From Changshengia sp963803165 (GTDB lineage: Bacteria > Chloroflexota > Dormibacteria > Aeolococcales > Aeolococcaceae): DNA of 64,000 bases. Where the stretch lies: assembly GCA_963803165.1 (NCBI GenBank), contig CAWDLK010000002.1, positions 248,001 to 312,000 on the forward strand. Direction: 5' to 3'. Each line of letters starts with the position of its first letter. Positions within the stretch are counted from its first letter, which is position 1. Of the stretch, positions 44,060-53,141 are shown one piece after another. The notes under the pieces were generated by a model. That model saw only the letters and a list, made by a program, of their open reading frames with translations. It ran no database searches and had not been told where the DNA came from. Position numbers and translations under genes: made by a program.

Positions 44060-46684
44060 ATGAACACATCAATCGACGCGCCACCCCTGAGCACGGGGGG
44101 GAGGCAGGGCGATCGGCCGACGATCGCCATCCTCTCCCCTCTCATCGTGGGCAGCTATCTCAGCGAGGTGATCGCGGGGATCGCGGCGGCCGCCGATGAC
44201 GCCGGGGTCCGCCTGATCGCCCTCCAGACCCTGGACCTGACCAGCGTCGGCGGCGAGCCTCCCGCGTCGCAGACGATGCAGTTCGGTGGGGTGCGCACCT
44301 ACGTCGGCTGGCCGGCCGGCTCCGAGAACAAGGTGCCCCATTTCCGCCTCCGCGCCGCCTGGGACCGGGTGACCGGCTTCATCGTGGTCCTCAACGCCGT
44401 GGAGCCCTGGTACCTCCGCGCCCTGCGTCGGGCGGGCAAGCGCGTGGTCGTCGTCAGCGATGAGCCGGAGGGGGCGAGCTGCCCGGTTGTCCACACCGAC
44501 AACCGCACCGGGATCATGGAGGCCGTCTCCCACCTGGTGGAGCACGGCCACCGGCGCATCGGCTTCGCGGGCAGCCTCGACCAGCTCGACATCCGGCAGC
44601 GCCGGGACGCGTACGTCGAGGCGCTCGGCGTCCATGGGCTCGCGGCCGACCCGTCCCTCCTCTTTCCCGCCACCGACAACCTGGTGAGCGGCGGCGTGAG
44701 CGCGGGCGGGCGGATGCTGGAGGCCGGGATGCCCTCGACCGCGGTGGTGGCCGCCACCGACTACAACGCCCTGGGGATCATGCAGGCGCTCCGCGAGGCC
44801 GGGCTCAGCCTCCCCCGCGACCAGGCGATCACCGGCTTCGACGACATCCAGGCCGCCGAGGAGGCCACCCCCGCCCTCTCCACGGTCCGCCAGAGCGCGC
44901 AGCTGACCGGGCACACCGCAGCGGACCTGCTCTTCGCCATGCTGCGTGGCAGGCGGGTCGGCCGCGGGCCCCACCTGGTGCCGGCGCGCTTCGTCGCCCG
45001 CGAGTCCTGCGGCTGCCCGAGCGCCTCGGCGAGCGACCCCCTGGGCGTGGAGGACCCGCTGCGCGGCGCCTCACCACGGGAGCGCCTGCGCGTCCACCTG
45101 CAGCGGCGGCTGCTGGGCCGCGACGCCCCCACCCCGCCGCAGGCATCCGCCCTGGACGGCGCCGCCGACCTCATCGTCCGCTCCATCGCGCCGGAGGCGG
45201 GCGACGCGGAGTCGGACAGCCTGCCCGAGGCGGCCCAGCTGCTGCTGGCCGTCAGCCCTCACTGGACCACGATCACCGAGACCATGGGCTGCCTGCTCCA
45301 GCTCCGGCGAGACCTCGGCAGCGCCCTGGGGGAACCGAGGAACCTGGGCCGATTTGAGCGCGGCGTCCTGGGGTTGGGAGCCGAGCTGGGCCGGACCCTG
45401 CAGGCTCTCGAGCTCCGGTCGCGCGCCGCGCTCAACCGAGCGGTCGGCCAGGAGCACCAGCTGAGCATGTCTCTGATCACCGGAAGCGAGGGCGACCCGA
45501 GGTCGCTCGGCTGGCTCGGCTACACCCGGGCCCGGGCGGGATGCCTCGGGCTGTGGTCGACCCCGGGGGAGAGGGGCGGAGCCGAAGGCTCGCTCCTCGA
45601 CATGGCGGGCACGTACCGCCGTGACGGAGGGAGGCTGGCCGTCCCCGACCAAGTCCGGGTGGAGGACTTCCCGCCCGACGATCTCTTCGAGGGCGTGGAG
45701 TGGCCGCCGGGTCACATGGCCGTGGTCATGCCGGTCGCGACCCGGAGCGCGGACCTCGGGCTGCTGGCGGTGGTGACGTCGACCGACACCAGCGTGATGA
45801 CGGTGCACGACCGGCTCTTCGAACAGGGCGCCCTGCTCAGTGTGGTCATCGAGCGCGTGCTGATGACGGAGCGGCTGCGCCGCTCCAACAACGACCTCGC
45901 CACCTTCAGCCACGCCATGGCCCACGACCTGCGCAACCCGCTCGCCACCATCTCGATGTGGACGTCGGTGGCCAGGGCGGAGGTGCGCCCCGGCGACCCC
46001 GCCGACGCGGTGCTGCAGATCGTGGACCGGATCTCCGAGGTGACCCGCTACGCCAGCGACCTGGTCGTCGACCTGCTCGACTACTCCACCCTCGACCGCG
46101 AGGCCGGGCCCATGGAGCCGGTCGACCTCGCCCTGGCCGCGCGCCAGGCGCTGATGACCCAGGCGGCGACCGTTGCCGCCCAGGGAGCCATCGTGGAGGT
46201 CGGGGAGCTGCCCACTGTCCGCGGGCGTCCCGCCGAGCTGGAGATGGTGTTCCAGAACCTCATCGAGAACGCCATCAAGTACCGCGGCGCCCGCTCCCCC
46301 CGGATCCGGCTCAGCGCCGCCCGCGCCGGCGGCTCGTGGAAGATCCGCTGCCACGACAACGGCGACGGCGTCCCCGCCAACATCCGCGCCGAGGTCTTCG
46401 AGCCCTTCGTCCGCGGCGACTCCGCGTCCCCCGGCAGCGGCATCGGTCTGGCCACCTGCCGCCGGATCGTCGAGGCCCACGGCGGCCTGATCTCGGTCGA
46501 GGCGACCGGGAGGTCGGGGACGACCATCGCCTTCACCCTCCCGGCGCTGCGGGGGCCGGGACCGGCGGCTGGAGGGGGCCCGGGGGCCGCGCCCGCGCCC
46601 GCGACGGTGCCCGGAGCCGATCCCCCACCCGCGGCGAGCCGCCGGCGCGGTCGGGCCGGGCCCGACCCCGTCCGCCGGCGCTAG
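44060..46684 (+). CDS. Histidine kinase with an N-terminal LacI-like periplasmic-binding sensor domain
   Basis: An 874-residue protein. Residues 20-320 form a LacI/ribose-binding-type domain without its HTH: IAILSPLIVGSYLSEVIAGI, VHTDNRTGIMEAVSHLVEHG, HRRIGFAGSLDQLDIRQRRD and AITGFDDIQAAEEATPALST. Residues 330-600 are a linker that may include a GAF-like region ending in RRSNNDLATF. The kinase follows: H box MAHDLRNPLATI with His near 622, N box NLIENAIKY near 732, then DNGDG and GSGIGLATCRRIVEAHGG. There is no signal peptide or membrane helix, so sensing is cytoplasmic. A 40-residue Pro/Arg tail ends the protein. No response regulator is adjacent. Confidence 0.88.
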   Translation: MNTSIDAPPLSTGGRQGDRPTIAILSPLIVGSYLSEVIAGIAAAADDAGVRLIALQTLDLTSVGGEPPASQTMQFGGVRTYVGWPAGSENKVPHFRLRAAWDRVTGFIVVLNAVEPWYLRALRRAGKRVVVVSDEPEGASCPVVHTDNRTGIMEAVSHLVEHGHRRIGFAGSLDQLDIRQRRDAYVEALGVHGLAADPSLLFPATDNLVSGGVSAGGRMLEAGMPSTAVVAATDYNALGIMQALREAGLSLPRDQAITGFDDIQAAEEATPALSTVRQSAQLTGHTAADLLFAMLRGRRVGRGPHLVPARFVARESCGCPSASASDPLGVEDPLRGASPRERLRVHLQRRLLGRDAPTPPQASALDGAADLIVRSIAPEAGDAESDSLPEAAQLLLAVSPHWTTITETMGCLLQLRRDLGSALGEPRNLGRFERGVLGLGAELGRTLQALELRSRAALNRAVGQEHQLSMSLITGSEGDPRSLGWLGYTRARAGCLGLWSTPGERGGAEGSLLDMAGTYRRDGGRLAVPDQVRVEDFPPDDLFEGVEWPPGHMAVVMPVATRSADLGLLAVVTSTDTSVMTVHDRLFEQGALLSVVIERVLMTERLRRSNNDLATFSHAMAHDLRNPLATISMWTSVARAEVRPGDPADAVLQIVDRISEVTRYASDLVVDLLDYSTLDREAGPMEPVDLALAARQALMTQAATVAAQGAIVEVGELPTVRGRPAELEMVFQNLIENAIKYRGARSPRIRLSAARAGGSWKIRCHDNGDGVPANIRAEVFEPFVRGDSASPGSGIGLATCRRIVEAHGGLISVEATGRSGTTIAFTLPALRGPGPAAGGGPGAAPAPATVPGADPPPAASRRRGRAGPDPVRRR

Positions 46685-46771
46685 ACTCCGGCGCACGTAT
46701 CAGATCCCGGTGTCGCGACCGGCTCACCGTTGACGGGTGGACTGGCGACGCCGGGCCCGGCTGAGATCCTG

Positions 46772-47518
46772 ATGCCATCTCCCGATCGTCGCACCGCCCC
46801 GATCACCAACCGCATCCTCCTGGCCCTCCCCGCCGAGGACCGGGACCGCGTCACTCGCGGCATGGTCCGCGTGACCCTGGCGATCAAGACCGTCCTCTTC
46901 GAGCCGGGGGAGCCGATCCAGGCGGTTCACTTCCCCCTCGACGGCGTGGTCTCGCTGGTGACCCCGCTCGACGACGGTGCCGTGGTCGAGGTGGCGACCG
47001 TCGGCAACGAGGGGATCGTCGGGGTGCCGCTCGTGCCCGGCGGCTCGCTCGCGGTGCGCGCCATCTCTCAAGTGGCGGGCTCGTCCCTGCGCATGGACGC
47101 CGCCGACTTCCATCGCGAGCTGGATCGTGATGGGCCCTTCCGCGACCTGGTCCATCAGTACCTGCAGGCCCTCTTCGGCCAGATCTCGCAGGCAGCTGCC
47201 TGCAACCGGCTCCACACCAACGAGGAGCGGCTCAGCCGCTGGCTGCTGATGAGCCACGACCGGGTGGGGGTCGACGAGTTCGCCATCACCCACGAGTTCC
47301 TCGGTCAGATGCTCGGGTCACGGCGGGCAACGGTCACCCTCTCCGCGGGGCTGCTGCAGGCCGCCGGCCTGATCAGCTACCACCGCGGGCACGTCGCCAT
47401 CCTCGATCGCGAGGGCCTGGAGGGCGTCTCCTGCGAGTGCTACGGGGTGATCAAGCGACAGCTCGACCGCGTGGTCTCACCCTCTCCCGACGGAGACGGC
47501 CGGACCGCCATCCCCTGA
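46772..47518 (+). CDS. Crp/Fnr-family transcriptional regulator
   Basis: A 248-residue regulator with an N-terminal cyclic-nucleotide-type beta barrel (VLFEPGEPIQAVHFPLDGVV, SLVTPLDDGAVVEVATVGNE, GIVGVPLVPGG) and a C-terminal winged HTH (ITHEFLGQMLGSRRATVTLS, AGLLQAAGLISYHRGHVAIL). The canonical Arg-Ser phosphate-binding pair of CRP is not evident, so the ligand is open. No Fnr-type Cys cluster at the N terminus. ATG 46772 is preferred over an upstream GTG. It follows the histidine kinase by 87 bases on the same strand. Confidence 0.85.
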   Translation: MPSPDRRTAPITNRILLALPAEDRDRVTRGMVRVTLAIKTVLFEPGEPIQAVHFPLDGVVSLVTPLDDGAVVEVATVGNEGIVGVPLVPGGSLAVRAISQVAGSSLRMDAADFHRELDRDGPFRDLVHQYLQALFGQISQAAACNRLHTNEERLSRWLLMSHDRVGVDEFAITHEFLGQMLGSRRATVTLSAGLLQAAGLISYHRGHVAILDREGLEGVSCECYGVIKRQLDRVVSPSPDGDGRTAIP

Positions 47519-47754
47519 TCGGTACGGCGGCGGGCAGACAGGCGCCGTCCCACCTGCCAGCATCGAGAGCCTCAGACCCGCGCTGTCCGCTCCTTTATGC
47601 CGATCGCCGGACCGGGAAGGCCGGGTGGCCCCCGTCACGTCACGTGGTTCGACGCAGCCACCGATCTCGGGATTCGGACCTGGAGGAGAGACACCGTCGG
47701 ACCTTCCCCGGCCGGCGCGGAGGCGTGAGCCCGTCGGGATTCGCCGCGCCGCGG

Positions 47755-48564
47755 ATGGAGGAGCGCTTCGCCCAGGTGGGCGGCACCCGCCTCCGCTACC
47801 TCATCGGCGGCGAGGGCAAGCCGCTCGTGCTCTGCCACGGCTTCATCAGCTCGGGCGAGGAGTTCGGCGGGCGTTTCGCCGCCCTGGCCAGGGAGCACAC
47901 CCTGATCGCCCCCGACCTGCCCGGCAACGGGCAGTCCGGACCGCTCCGGGGCCGCCACACCGCCGAGGCGATGGCGGATGCAGTGTGGGGGCTGCTCGCC
48001 CAGCTCGACGTCCACAGCTTCGACCTCGCCGGCCTCTGCCTGGGAGCGTCGGTCGCCTGCGCCATGGCCGCCCGTGACGAGGCGGCGGTCGATCACCTGA
48101 TCCTCCACACCCCGCTGCTCGGCGCCCGGCTGATCCGGCCCCAGTACCGCTGGCAGGTGCGCGTCCTCACCATCCGGCCGCTCTGGGCCCAGGTGATCTG
48201 GCTCAGCCGGCGCCGGTCGGTCAGTGACCTCTACAAGCGGCTGGCCATCGAGGGCAAGGGTGTCGACCTCCACACCGCCGACGTCAACTACCTCAACCAG
48301 CGCCGCGCCAACCCGCGCGCCGCCCGCGAGTGGCTCTCCGACTCCCTGGGCCGCGAGGACCTCGAGATCGTCCAGCGCCGGGTCAGGCCGACCATGATCA
48401 TCGTTCCCGAACACGATCGCCTGGTCAACGTCGAGCGGCTTCGCCGGATGAGCGCTGCGCTCGGCAACGTCGAGCTCGTCGTCGACAGGGAGGGCGGCCA
48501 CGGCTGGAGCCCGGACGCCGTCGTCCGGCACCTGTCGGTGATGAGGATGGCGCTCACCGACTGA
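47755..48564 (+). CDS. Alpha/beta hydrolase with a Cys at the nucleophile position
   Basis: A 269-residue alpha/beta-hydrolase-fold protein: PLVLCHGFISSGEEF (oxyanion region), LIAPDLPGNGQSGP, nucleophile elbow LAGLCLGASVACAM, acid in MIIVPEHDRLVNVERL and His in REGGHGWSPDAV. The elbow reads G-L-C-L-G, so the usual Ser is Cys95, as in dienelactone hydrolases and a few others. Whether it is an active thiol hydrolase or a non-hydrolytic member is unknown. ATG 47755 is preferred; a GTG at 47725 is possible. It precedes the LmbE-like gene by about 95 bases. Confidence 0.8.
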   Translation: MEERFAQVGGTRLRYLIGGEGKPLVLCHGFISSGEEFGGRFAALAREHTLIAPDLPGNGQSGPLRGRHTAEAMADAVWGLLAQLDVHSFDLAGLCLGASVACAMAARDEAAVDHLILHTPLLGARLIRPQYRWQVRVLTIRPLWAQVIWLSRRRSVSDLYKRLAIEGKGVDLHTADVNYLNQRRANPRAAREWLSDSLGREDLEIVQRRVRPTMIIVPEHDRLVNVERLRRMSAALGNVELVVDREGGHGWSPDAVVRHLSVMRMALTD

Positions 48565-48659
48565 TCCCGGACCACCCGGCCCGGCCGCGAGCGTGGCCGC
48601 GCCTCAACTCCCATCGCGGCGACAGGAGCCGCCCCGCGTACCTGCCCGGAGGCCGACCA

Positions 48660-49466
48660 TTGGCGACACTGCTCTTGGTGCACGCTCACCCGGACGACAA
48701 GTCGATCCTCACCGGGGGCGTGATCCTCCACGCTCACCGGGACGGACGCCGGGTGGTCCTGGTGACCGCCACCCGCGGCGAGGAGGGCGACGTCCACAAC
48801 ATGGACGCCGGCGAGGCGCGCCCACGGCTCGGTGAGATTCGCAGCCGGGAGCTGCTCGCCGCCTGCGCAATACTCGGGGTCGACCGCCAGGAGTTCCTCG
48901 GCTACCGGGACTCCGGCATGACCGGCGGCGCCGGCAACGGCCACGCCGAGACCTTCGCCCAGGCGCCGATCGCCGAGGCCGCGGAGCGTCTGGCCGTGAT
49001 CCTGCGCGAGGAACGCCCGGAGGTGGTGGTGACCTACACCGCCGACGGCACCTACGAGAACCCCGATCATCGACGGGCCCACGCCACCACCCTGGTCGCG
49101 CTGCAGACGCTCGCCGCGGAGGGCTGGGCCCCCACCAAGCTGTACCTCAACGCGGTCCCGCGCAGCTTCGTCCGCGACATCGTCGACGTGGCACGGGCTG
49201 CCGGGATCGAGCTTCCCGGGGAGCTCGCCCAGGTTCGCGGCGTCCCCGACGAGGAGATCACCGCCGAGGTCGACGTCGCCGACGTCCTGGACCTCAAGCT
49301 GGCGGCCTGCGTCTGCCACCTCAGCCAGATGCACCCGGGCCTGGCCATGGCCGTCATGGCGGCGGATCTCTTCGCGGCCGCCTTCGGCGTCGAGCGCTTC
49401 GTGCAGACGCAGAACGGCGCGGCTCACGCCGTCCCGGAGCGAAACCTCTTCGCCGGTATTGCCTGA
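48660..49466 (+). CDS. LmbE-family (PIG-L) deacetylase
   Basis: A 268-residue zinc-dependent N-acetylglucosamine-type deacetylase. Metal motif VHAHPDDKSILTGGVI at the N terminus and the third zinc ligand region NPDHRRAHATTLVAL near residue 140. The family includes MshB and Mca of mycothiol metabolism; the sequence does not decide between them or an unrelated substrate. The usual acidic residue after HPDD is Lys here. TTG 48660 is chosen because GGAGG lies 8 bases upstream and the protein then starts at the first strand (MATLLLVHAH). Confidence 0.85.
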   Translation: MATLLLVHAHPDDKSILTGGVILHAHRDGRRVVLVTATRGEEGDVHNMDAGEARPRLGEIRSRELLAACAILGVDRQEFLGYRDSGMTGGAGNGHAETFAQAPIAEAAERLAVILREERPEVVVTYTADGTYENPDHRRAHATTLVALQTLAAEGWAPTKLYLNAVPRSFVRDIVDVARAAGIELPGELAQVRGVPDEEITAEVDVADVLDLKLAACVCHLSQMHPGLAMAVMAADLFAAAFGVERFVQTQNGAAHAVPERNLFAGIA

Positions 49467-49533
49467 TCCGCGCCGTGGGACGGGCCGGCCCGGCGCGGAT
49501 CACCGCGCCGGCCGGCCGCCCATCTCCGAGTGC

Positions 49534-49734
49534 TTAGGCGGCGCGCACCTGACGCGCGCGCGGACCCTTGTCACTCGTCTCGACGGCGAAGCTCACGTGC
49601 TCGCCAACCGCCAGGCTCTCGAAGTTGAGCGAGGGGTCGAGACCGCTGCGGTGGAAGAAGTACTCCGCGCCATCCTCAGCGGTGATGAAACCGAAGCCGC
49701 GCTCCTGCACGACTTTCTTGACGGTACCAGTCAT
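49534..49734 (-). CDS. cspA: Cold shock protein
   Basis: A 66-residue single cold-shock domain with both RNA-binding motifs: RGFGFI (RNP1) and EYFFHRS (RNP2). GTVKKVVQERGFG replaces the common GTVKWFNAEKGFG, so it belongs to a divergent group of Csp proteins. Expected to bind single-stranded RNA and melt structure. The roughly 200 bases upstream are gene-free and could form the long 5' leader usual for csp genes. Convergent with the LmbE-like gene. Confidence 0.9.
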   Translation of the reverse strand: MTGTVKKVVQERGFGFITAEDGAEYFFHRSGLDPSLNFESLAVGEHVSFAVETSDKGPRARQVRAA

Positions 49735-49946
49735 GGCTGGTCTCTCCTGGTCCTTCTCGGATTACTCACGACGCGCGGGTCCGTTCGAGAAGGAGGGAGA
49801 CCACGAGCGACTACCGCCCGACTTGGACGGCTTCCCCTAGGGTACCCCAATCCCCGCCGGAGGCGTCCTGGCCGGCGCGGATCCGTTGCAGGGTGGTGCG
49901 TTCGCCCCGATCTTCCCGGAGCCGACCCCGCTCTCCGCGGCTGGGC

Positions 49947-50396
49947 TCAGACCCGGGTGGCGAGGAAGACCGGGATCAACCGGGGGGTCTTGGTCTGGTA
50001 CTCGGCGTACGGGGGGTACGCCTCGACCGCCCTCGCCCACCACTCCGCCCGCTCGTCGCCACTCAGCTCCCGGACGGTGACATCGAACGGCGCGGGGCCG
50101 TCCTGGACCATGACCTCGGTGGGATGGGTGACGAGGTTGTGGTACCACTGCGGGTTCTCGGGGGTGCCCCCCTTGGAGGCGACCAGCGCGTACCGGCCGC
50201 CGTGCTCCACCCGCATCAGGGGGAACTTGCGCACCTTGCCGCTCCGGTTGCCGCGGGTGGTGACGATGACCACCGGCAGGCCGGTGGGCTGCTGGACATT
50301 GCCCCGCTGACCGCCCGAGGCCTCGTACTCGGCGACCTGGTCGCGGGCCCACTGGAACGGGCTGGGCTCGTACTCACCTTCGACCGGCATGAGCAA
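49947..50396 (-). CDS. Deazaflavin (F420)-dependent nitroreductase-family protein
   Basis: A 149-residue split-barrel protein of the DUF385/Ddn type: PVVIVTTRGNRSGKVRKFPL, MRVEHGGRYALVASKGGTPE, NPQWYHNLVTHPTEVMVQDG and DERAEWWARAVEAYPPYAEY. The G-x-x-S-G-K and P-W-Y-x-N-L motifs are the cofactor-binding hallmarks of F420-dependent reductases. This implies that the host makes or uses F420. ATG 50396 gives normal length. Divergent from the SDR gene. Confidence 0.88.
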   Translation of the reverse strand: MLMPVEGEYEPSPFQWARDQVAEYEASGGQRGNVQQPTGLPVVIVTTRGNRSGKVRKFPLMRVEHGGRYALVASKGGTPENPQWYHNLVTHPTEVMVQDGPAPFDVTVRELSGDERAEWWARAVEAYPPYAEYQTKTPRLIPVFLATRV

Positions 50397-50457
50397 AGTC
50401 TAGGCCCTGCCCGGCCTCCGGCGCCGCGCCGCCGGGGGTGCGGCTATCGTCTCTCCC

Positions 50458-51177
50458 ATGGGCGGCGGCCTCTCGGTGGTGTGCGGCGCGAGCGGCGGCC
50501 TGGGCCCGGCGGTCCTCGACGCGCTGGCCCGGCTGGGTGACCCGCTGGTGGGCGTGGCCTCGCCCCGCTCCGACCCGGCGCGGCTGGCGGCGCTCCGACC
50601 CGGGGTGCGCTGGGAGCGCTGCGACCTCGCCGACCCGGTCGCCGTCGAGCAGCTCTGGCAGCGCCTCGACGCCCTCGGAGAGGTGCGGCGCCTGGTCAAC
50701 GTGACCGGCGGCTTCGCCCCCGGCAGCGTCGCTGCCACCCCACCGGAGGGGGTCCGGGAGATGCTCCGCGTCAACCTGGAGACCGCCTGGTGGTCCGCAC
50801 GCGAGGCGGCGCGGCGGATGGCGGCGCGCGGCACCGGCTCGATCGTCAACCTCGGCTCGCAGGCCGGCCTCCTGCTCGACCCGGGCGGCGCCGCGGCCTA
50901 CGCGGTGTCGAAGGCGGCCCTCCACGCCCTCACCGAGGTGCTTGCCGCCGAGCTCGCCGGCACCGGGGTGCGGGTCAACGCGGTGGTGCCGGGGACCATC
51001 GACACGCCCGCCAACCGCGCCTGGATGAGCCCCGCCGACCTCGCCGCGGCGGTCCCCGCCGAGCAGGTCGCAGAGGTCGTCGCCGCGCTCGGCGACGGCA
51101 CCCTGGGCGCCGTCACCGGAGCGCTGATCCCGGTCTTCCGCCGGGCGGCGCGGGACGCGACTCCCCCGGAGCATTGA
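50458..51177 (+). CDS. Short-chain dehydrogenase/reductase
   Basis: A 239-residue SDR. The nucleotide motif is CGASGGLGPAVLDALARLG with the glycine pattern kept, Asp in CDLADP, then NVTGGFAPG in the place of NNAG, Ser in VNLGSQAGLLL and Tyr-x-x-x-Lys in AAAYAVSKAALHALTEVLAA. NVTGG is a variant seen in some family branches. Substrate unknown. It converges on the Tad genes. Confidence 0.85.
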   Translation: MGGGLSVVCGASGGLGPAVLDALARLGDPLVGVASPRSDPARLAALRPGVRWERCDLADPVAVEQLWQRLDALGEVRRLVNVTGGFAPGSVAATPPEGVREMLRVNLETAWWSAREAARRMAARGTGSIVNLGSQAGLLLDPGGAAAYAVSKAALHALTEVLAAELAGTGVRVNAVVPGTIDTPANRAWMSPADLAAAVPAEQVAEVVAALGDGTLGAVTGALIPVFRRAARDATPPEH

Positions 51178-51210
51178 GCAGGGCCGCGCCGGCGGGCGCC
51201 GGCCGCCGCC

Positions 51211-52146
51211 TCAGCCGGTGCTGGTGAAGAAGAGGTTGACCAGCGCCGGGCCGAGCAGAATGATGAAGACGCACGGGAAGATGCAGCCCATCATGGGCAT
51301 CAGCATCAGCACCGGCGCACGATGCCCGGCCTCCTCGGCGCGCTGCTTGCGCTTGCGGCGCAGCTCCTCGGACTGGATGCGCAGGACGTTGACGACACTG
51401 ACTCCGAGCGGCTCCGCCTGCACCACCGCGCGGCAGAACTCGCTGAGCTCCTCGACCTCGTTGCGCTCGGCCATGGCCAGCAGGGCCTCACCGCGCGGCC
51501 GGCCCAGCCGGATCTCGTTGAGCACCTTCTGGAACTCGTGCGCGAGCAGGCTCTCGTCGGCGTCGCCGACGCGCATGATCGCCATGTCCAGGGAGAGCCC
51601 CGCCTCCATGCACACGGTGAGCAGGTCGAGCACCCCGGAGAGGGCCACCCGGATCTCGGTCTGACGCCGCTTCGCCTTGCGCTCCAGGGAGAGGGTCGGA
51701 TACATGTACCCGGCGATCACGCCGACCACGACCAGCAGGACGTTCTGGGGGGGCACCAGGTCGGCGAGCAGGGAGAGGCCGAGGCAGACGAGGGCGCAGG
51801 CGATGGGCAGGATGAGGCGCAGCGCCAGCAGGGTCTCGGCCCGCTGCCGGGAGCCGGACCTCGACACCAGCCGGCGCAGCTGCTGGAGCTGACCTTCCTT
51901 GGTCCGCTTCGCGATCACCCCTCCGAGCGCGCTCAGGATGGGCAGGACGAGGCGGTCGAAGGCGGGCTGGGTGAACTCGCCGGTGTCCAGGTCGATGTCG
52001 TAGGTGGCGGCGTTGGGGACGCTGGACAGGCGCTGCTCGAGCAGGCTGGTGAGGGGCGCCGCGGGGACCGTGCGCCAGACCGCCAGGAAGACCACCACGG
52101 CGATGAGCGCGCCGGCCCCGATCAGGACGACGAGGCTGCTGCTCAT
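51211..52146 (-). CDS. tadC: Tad/type II secretion system F family protein TadC
   Basis: Inner-membrane platform protein of the tight-adherence pilus. 311 residues with an N-terminal helix (LVVLIGAGALIAVVVFLAVW), a pair of helices around ILPIACALVCLGLSLLADLV and NVLLVVVGVIAGYMYP, the conserved cytoplasmic T2SF domain (VLDLLTVCMEAGLSLDMAIM, FQKVLNEIRLGRPRGEALLA, VVNVLRIQSEELRRKRKQRA) and a final helix (MMGCIFPCVFIILLGPALVN). ATG overlaps the tadB stop in ATGA. No pilin gene follows in the window, as the SDR gene converges from the other side. Confidence 0.9.
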   Translation of the reverse strand: MSSSLVVLIGAGALIAVVVFLAVWRTVPAAPLTSLLEQRLSSVPNAATYDIDLDTGEFTQPAFDRLVLPILSALGGVIAKRTKEGQLQQLRRLVSRSGSRQRAETLLALRLILPIACALVCLGLSLLADLVPPQNVLLVVVGVIAGYMYPTLSLERKAKRRQTEIRVALSGVLDLLTVCMEAGLSLDMAIMRVGDADESLLAHEFQKVLNEIRLGRPRGEALLAMAERNEVEELSEFCRAVVQAEPLGVSVVNVLRIQSEELRRKRKQRAEEAGHRAPVLMLMPMMGCIFPCVFIILLGPALVNLFFTSTG

Positions 52147-53114
52147 ACCTTGACGTTCACGATGCGGCGGATGAGCCCGTAGCCGCAGAGGATCATGAAG
52201 CCGGCCACGCCGAGCAGGATGTTGCCCGCGGGCTTGTCGAGCATCGGGTTGAAGTAGGTCGGGGCGATCATCATCAGGATGCCCGTCATGGCGAAGGGCA
52301 GCGCGATGAGCACCCACCCCGAGGCGCGAGCCTGGCTGGTGATCGACTTGATCTCGCCCTTGATCCGGACGCGCTCGCGCACCGTGTACTCGATGGTGTC
52401 GAGGATGTGGGCGAGGTTGCCGCCCACCTGCGACTGGATCTGCACGGCGATGAGCATCAGCCGGAGGTCCTCGGACTCGTTGCGGCGGACCATCCGCGCG
52501 AGGGCCTCGTTCATGGGGAGGCCGAGCTGGACCTCGCGGGTGACCCGCCCCAGCTCGATGCCCATGGGGGCGGGGAGGTTCTTGGAGGCGAGGTCGATGG
52601 ACTGGGCAAAGGTGTAGCCGGCCTTCATCGAGCCGCTGAGCATGAGGATGGTCGGCGAGAGCTGGGCGGTGAACGCCTTGAAGCGCCGCGACTGCCGGTA
52701 GCGGACAAAGAGCTGCGCCCCCACGTAGCCGAGCGCCGCGCCGAGCGGGGCCGCGAGGATCCAGCCGAAGCGCAGGTAGGCGAGCCCCCCGACCACGATC
52801 GCGGCACCTGCCGAGATCAGCATCCACTCGGTGGGGCGCACCTTGAGGTCGGCCCGCGCCAGCCGGTCCGCCATCCGCGACGCCCGGTCGGTGTGCTCGA
52901 AGCGGCTCCCGAAGAGCCTCTGGACCACGTGTCGCAGTTGGCCGAGGGGGTCGGTGGGGGGCGGGGCCGGCTTGGGGGCGGGCGGCGCGGCCTCCTCCAG
53001 CCGGCGCAGTCGCGATTGCAGCTTGGAGTCCCCGCCGGGCAGGATGAAGGCGACGATCGCCCCGAAGAGGGCCAGTGCCCCGACGCCGGCCAGCACGATC
53101 GCGGACGATGTCAT
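52143..53114 (-). CDS. tadB: Tad/type II secretion system F family protein TadB
   Basis: Partner platform protein of 323 residues. N-terminal helix (IVLAGVGALALFGAIVAFIL), a Pro-rich cytoplasmic stretch, two helices near MLISAGAAIVVGGLAYLRFG, the T2SF domain (LSPTILMLSGSMKAGYTFAQ, ELGRVTREVQLGLPMNEALA, VQIQSQVGGNLAHILDTIEY) and C-terminal helices (ASGWVLIALPFAMTGILMMI, ILLGVAGFMILCGYGLIRRI). It lies between cpaB and tadC; the gap to cpaB is only 27 bases, with no room for the ATPase gene that usually sits here. Confidence 0.92.
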   Translation of the reverse strand: MTSSAIVLAGVGALALFGAIVAFILPGGDSKLQSRLRRLEEAAPPAPKPAPPPTDPLGQLRHVVQRLFGSRFEHTDRASRMADRLARADLKVRPTEWMLISAGAAIVVGGLAYLRFGWILAAPLGAALGYVGAQLFVRYRQSRRFKAFTAQLSPTILMLSGSMKAGYTFAQSIDLASKNLPAPMGIELGRVTREVQLGLPMNEALARMVRRNESEDLRLMLIAVQIQSQVGGNLAHILDTIEYTVRERVRIKGEIKSITSQARASGWVLIALPFAMTGILMMIAPTYFNPMLDKPAGNILLGVAGFMILCGYGLIRRIVNVKV

Positions 53115-53141
53115 CGTGGATCGCTCCGGGCGGTCAGGCCC

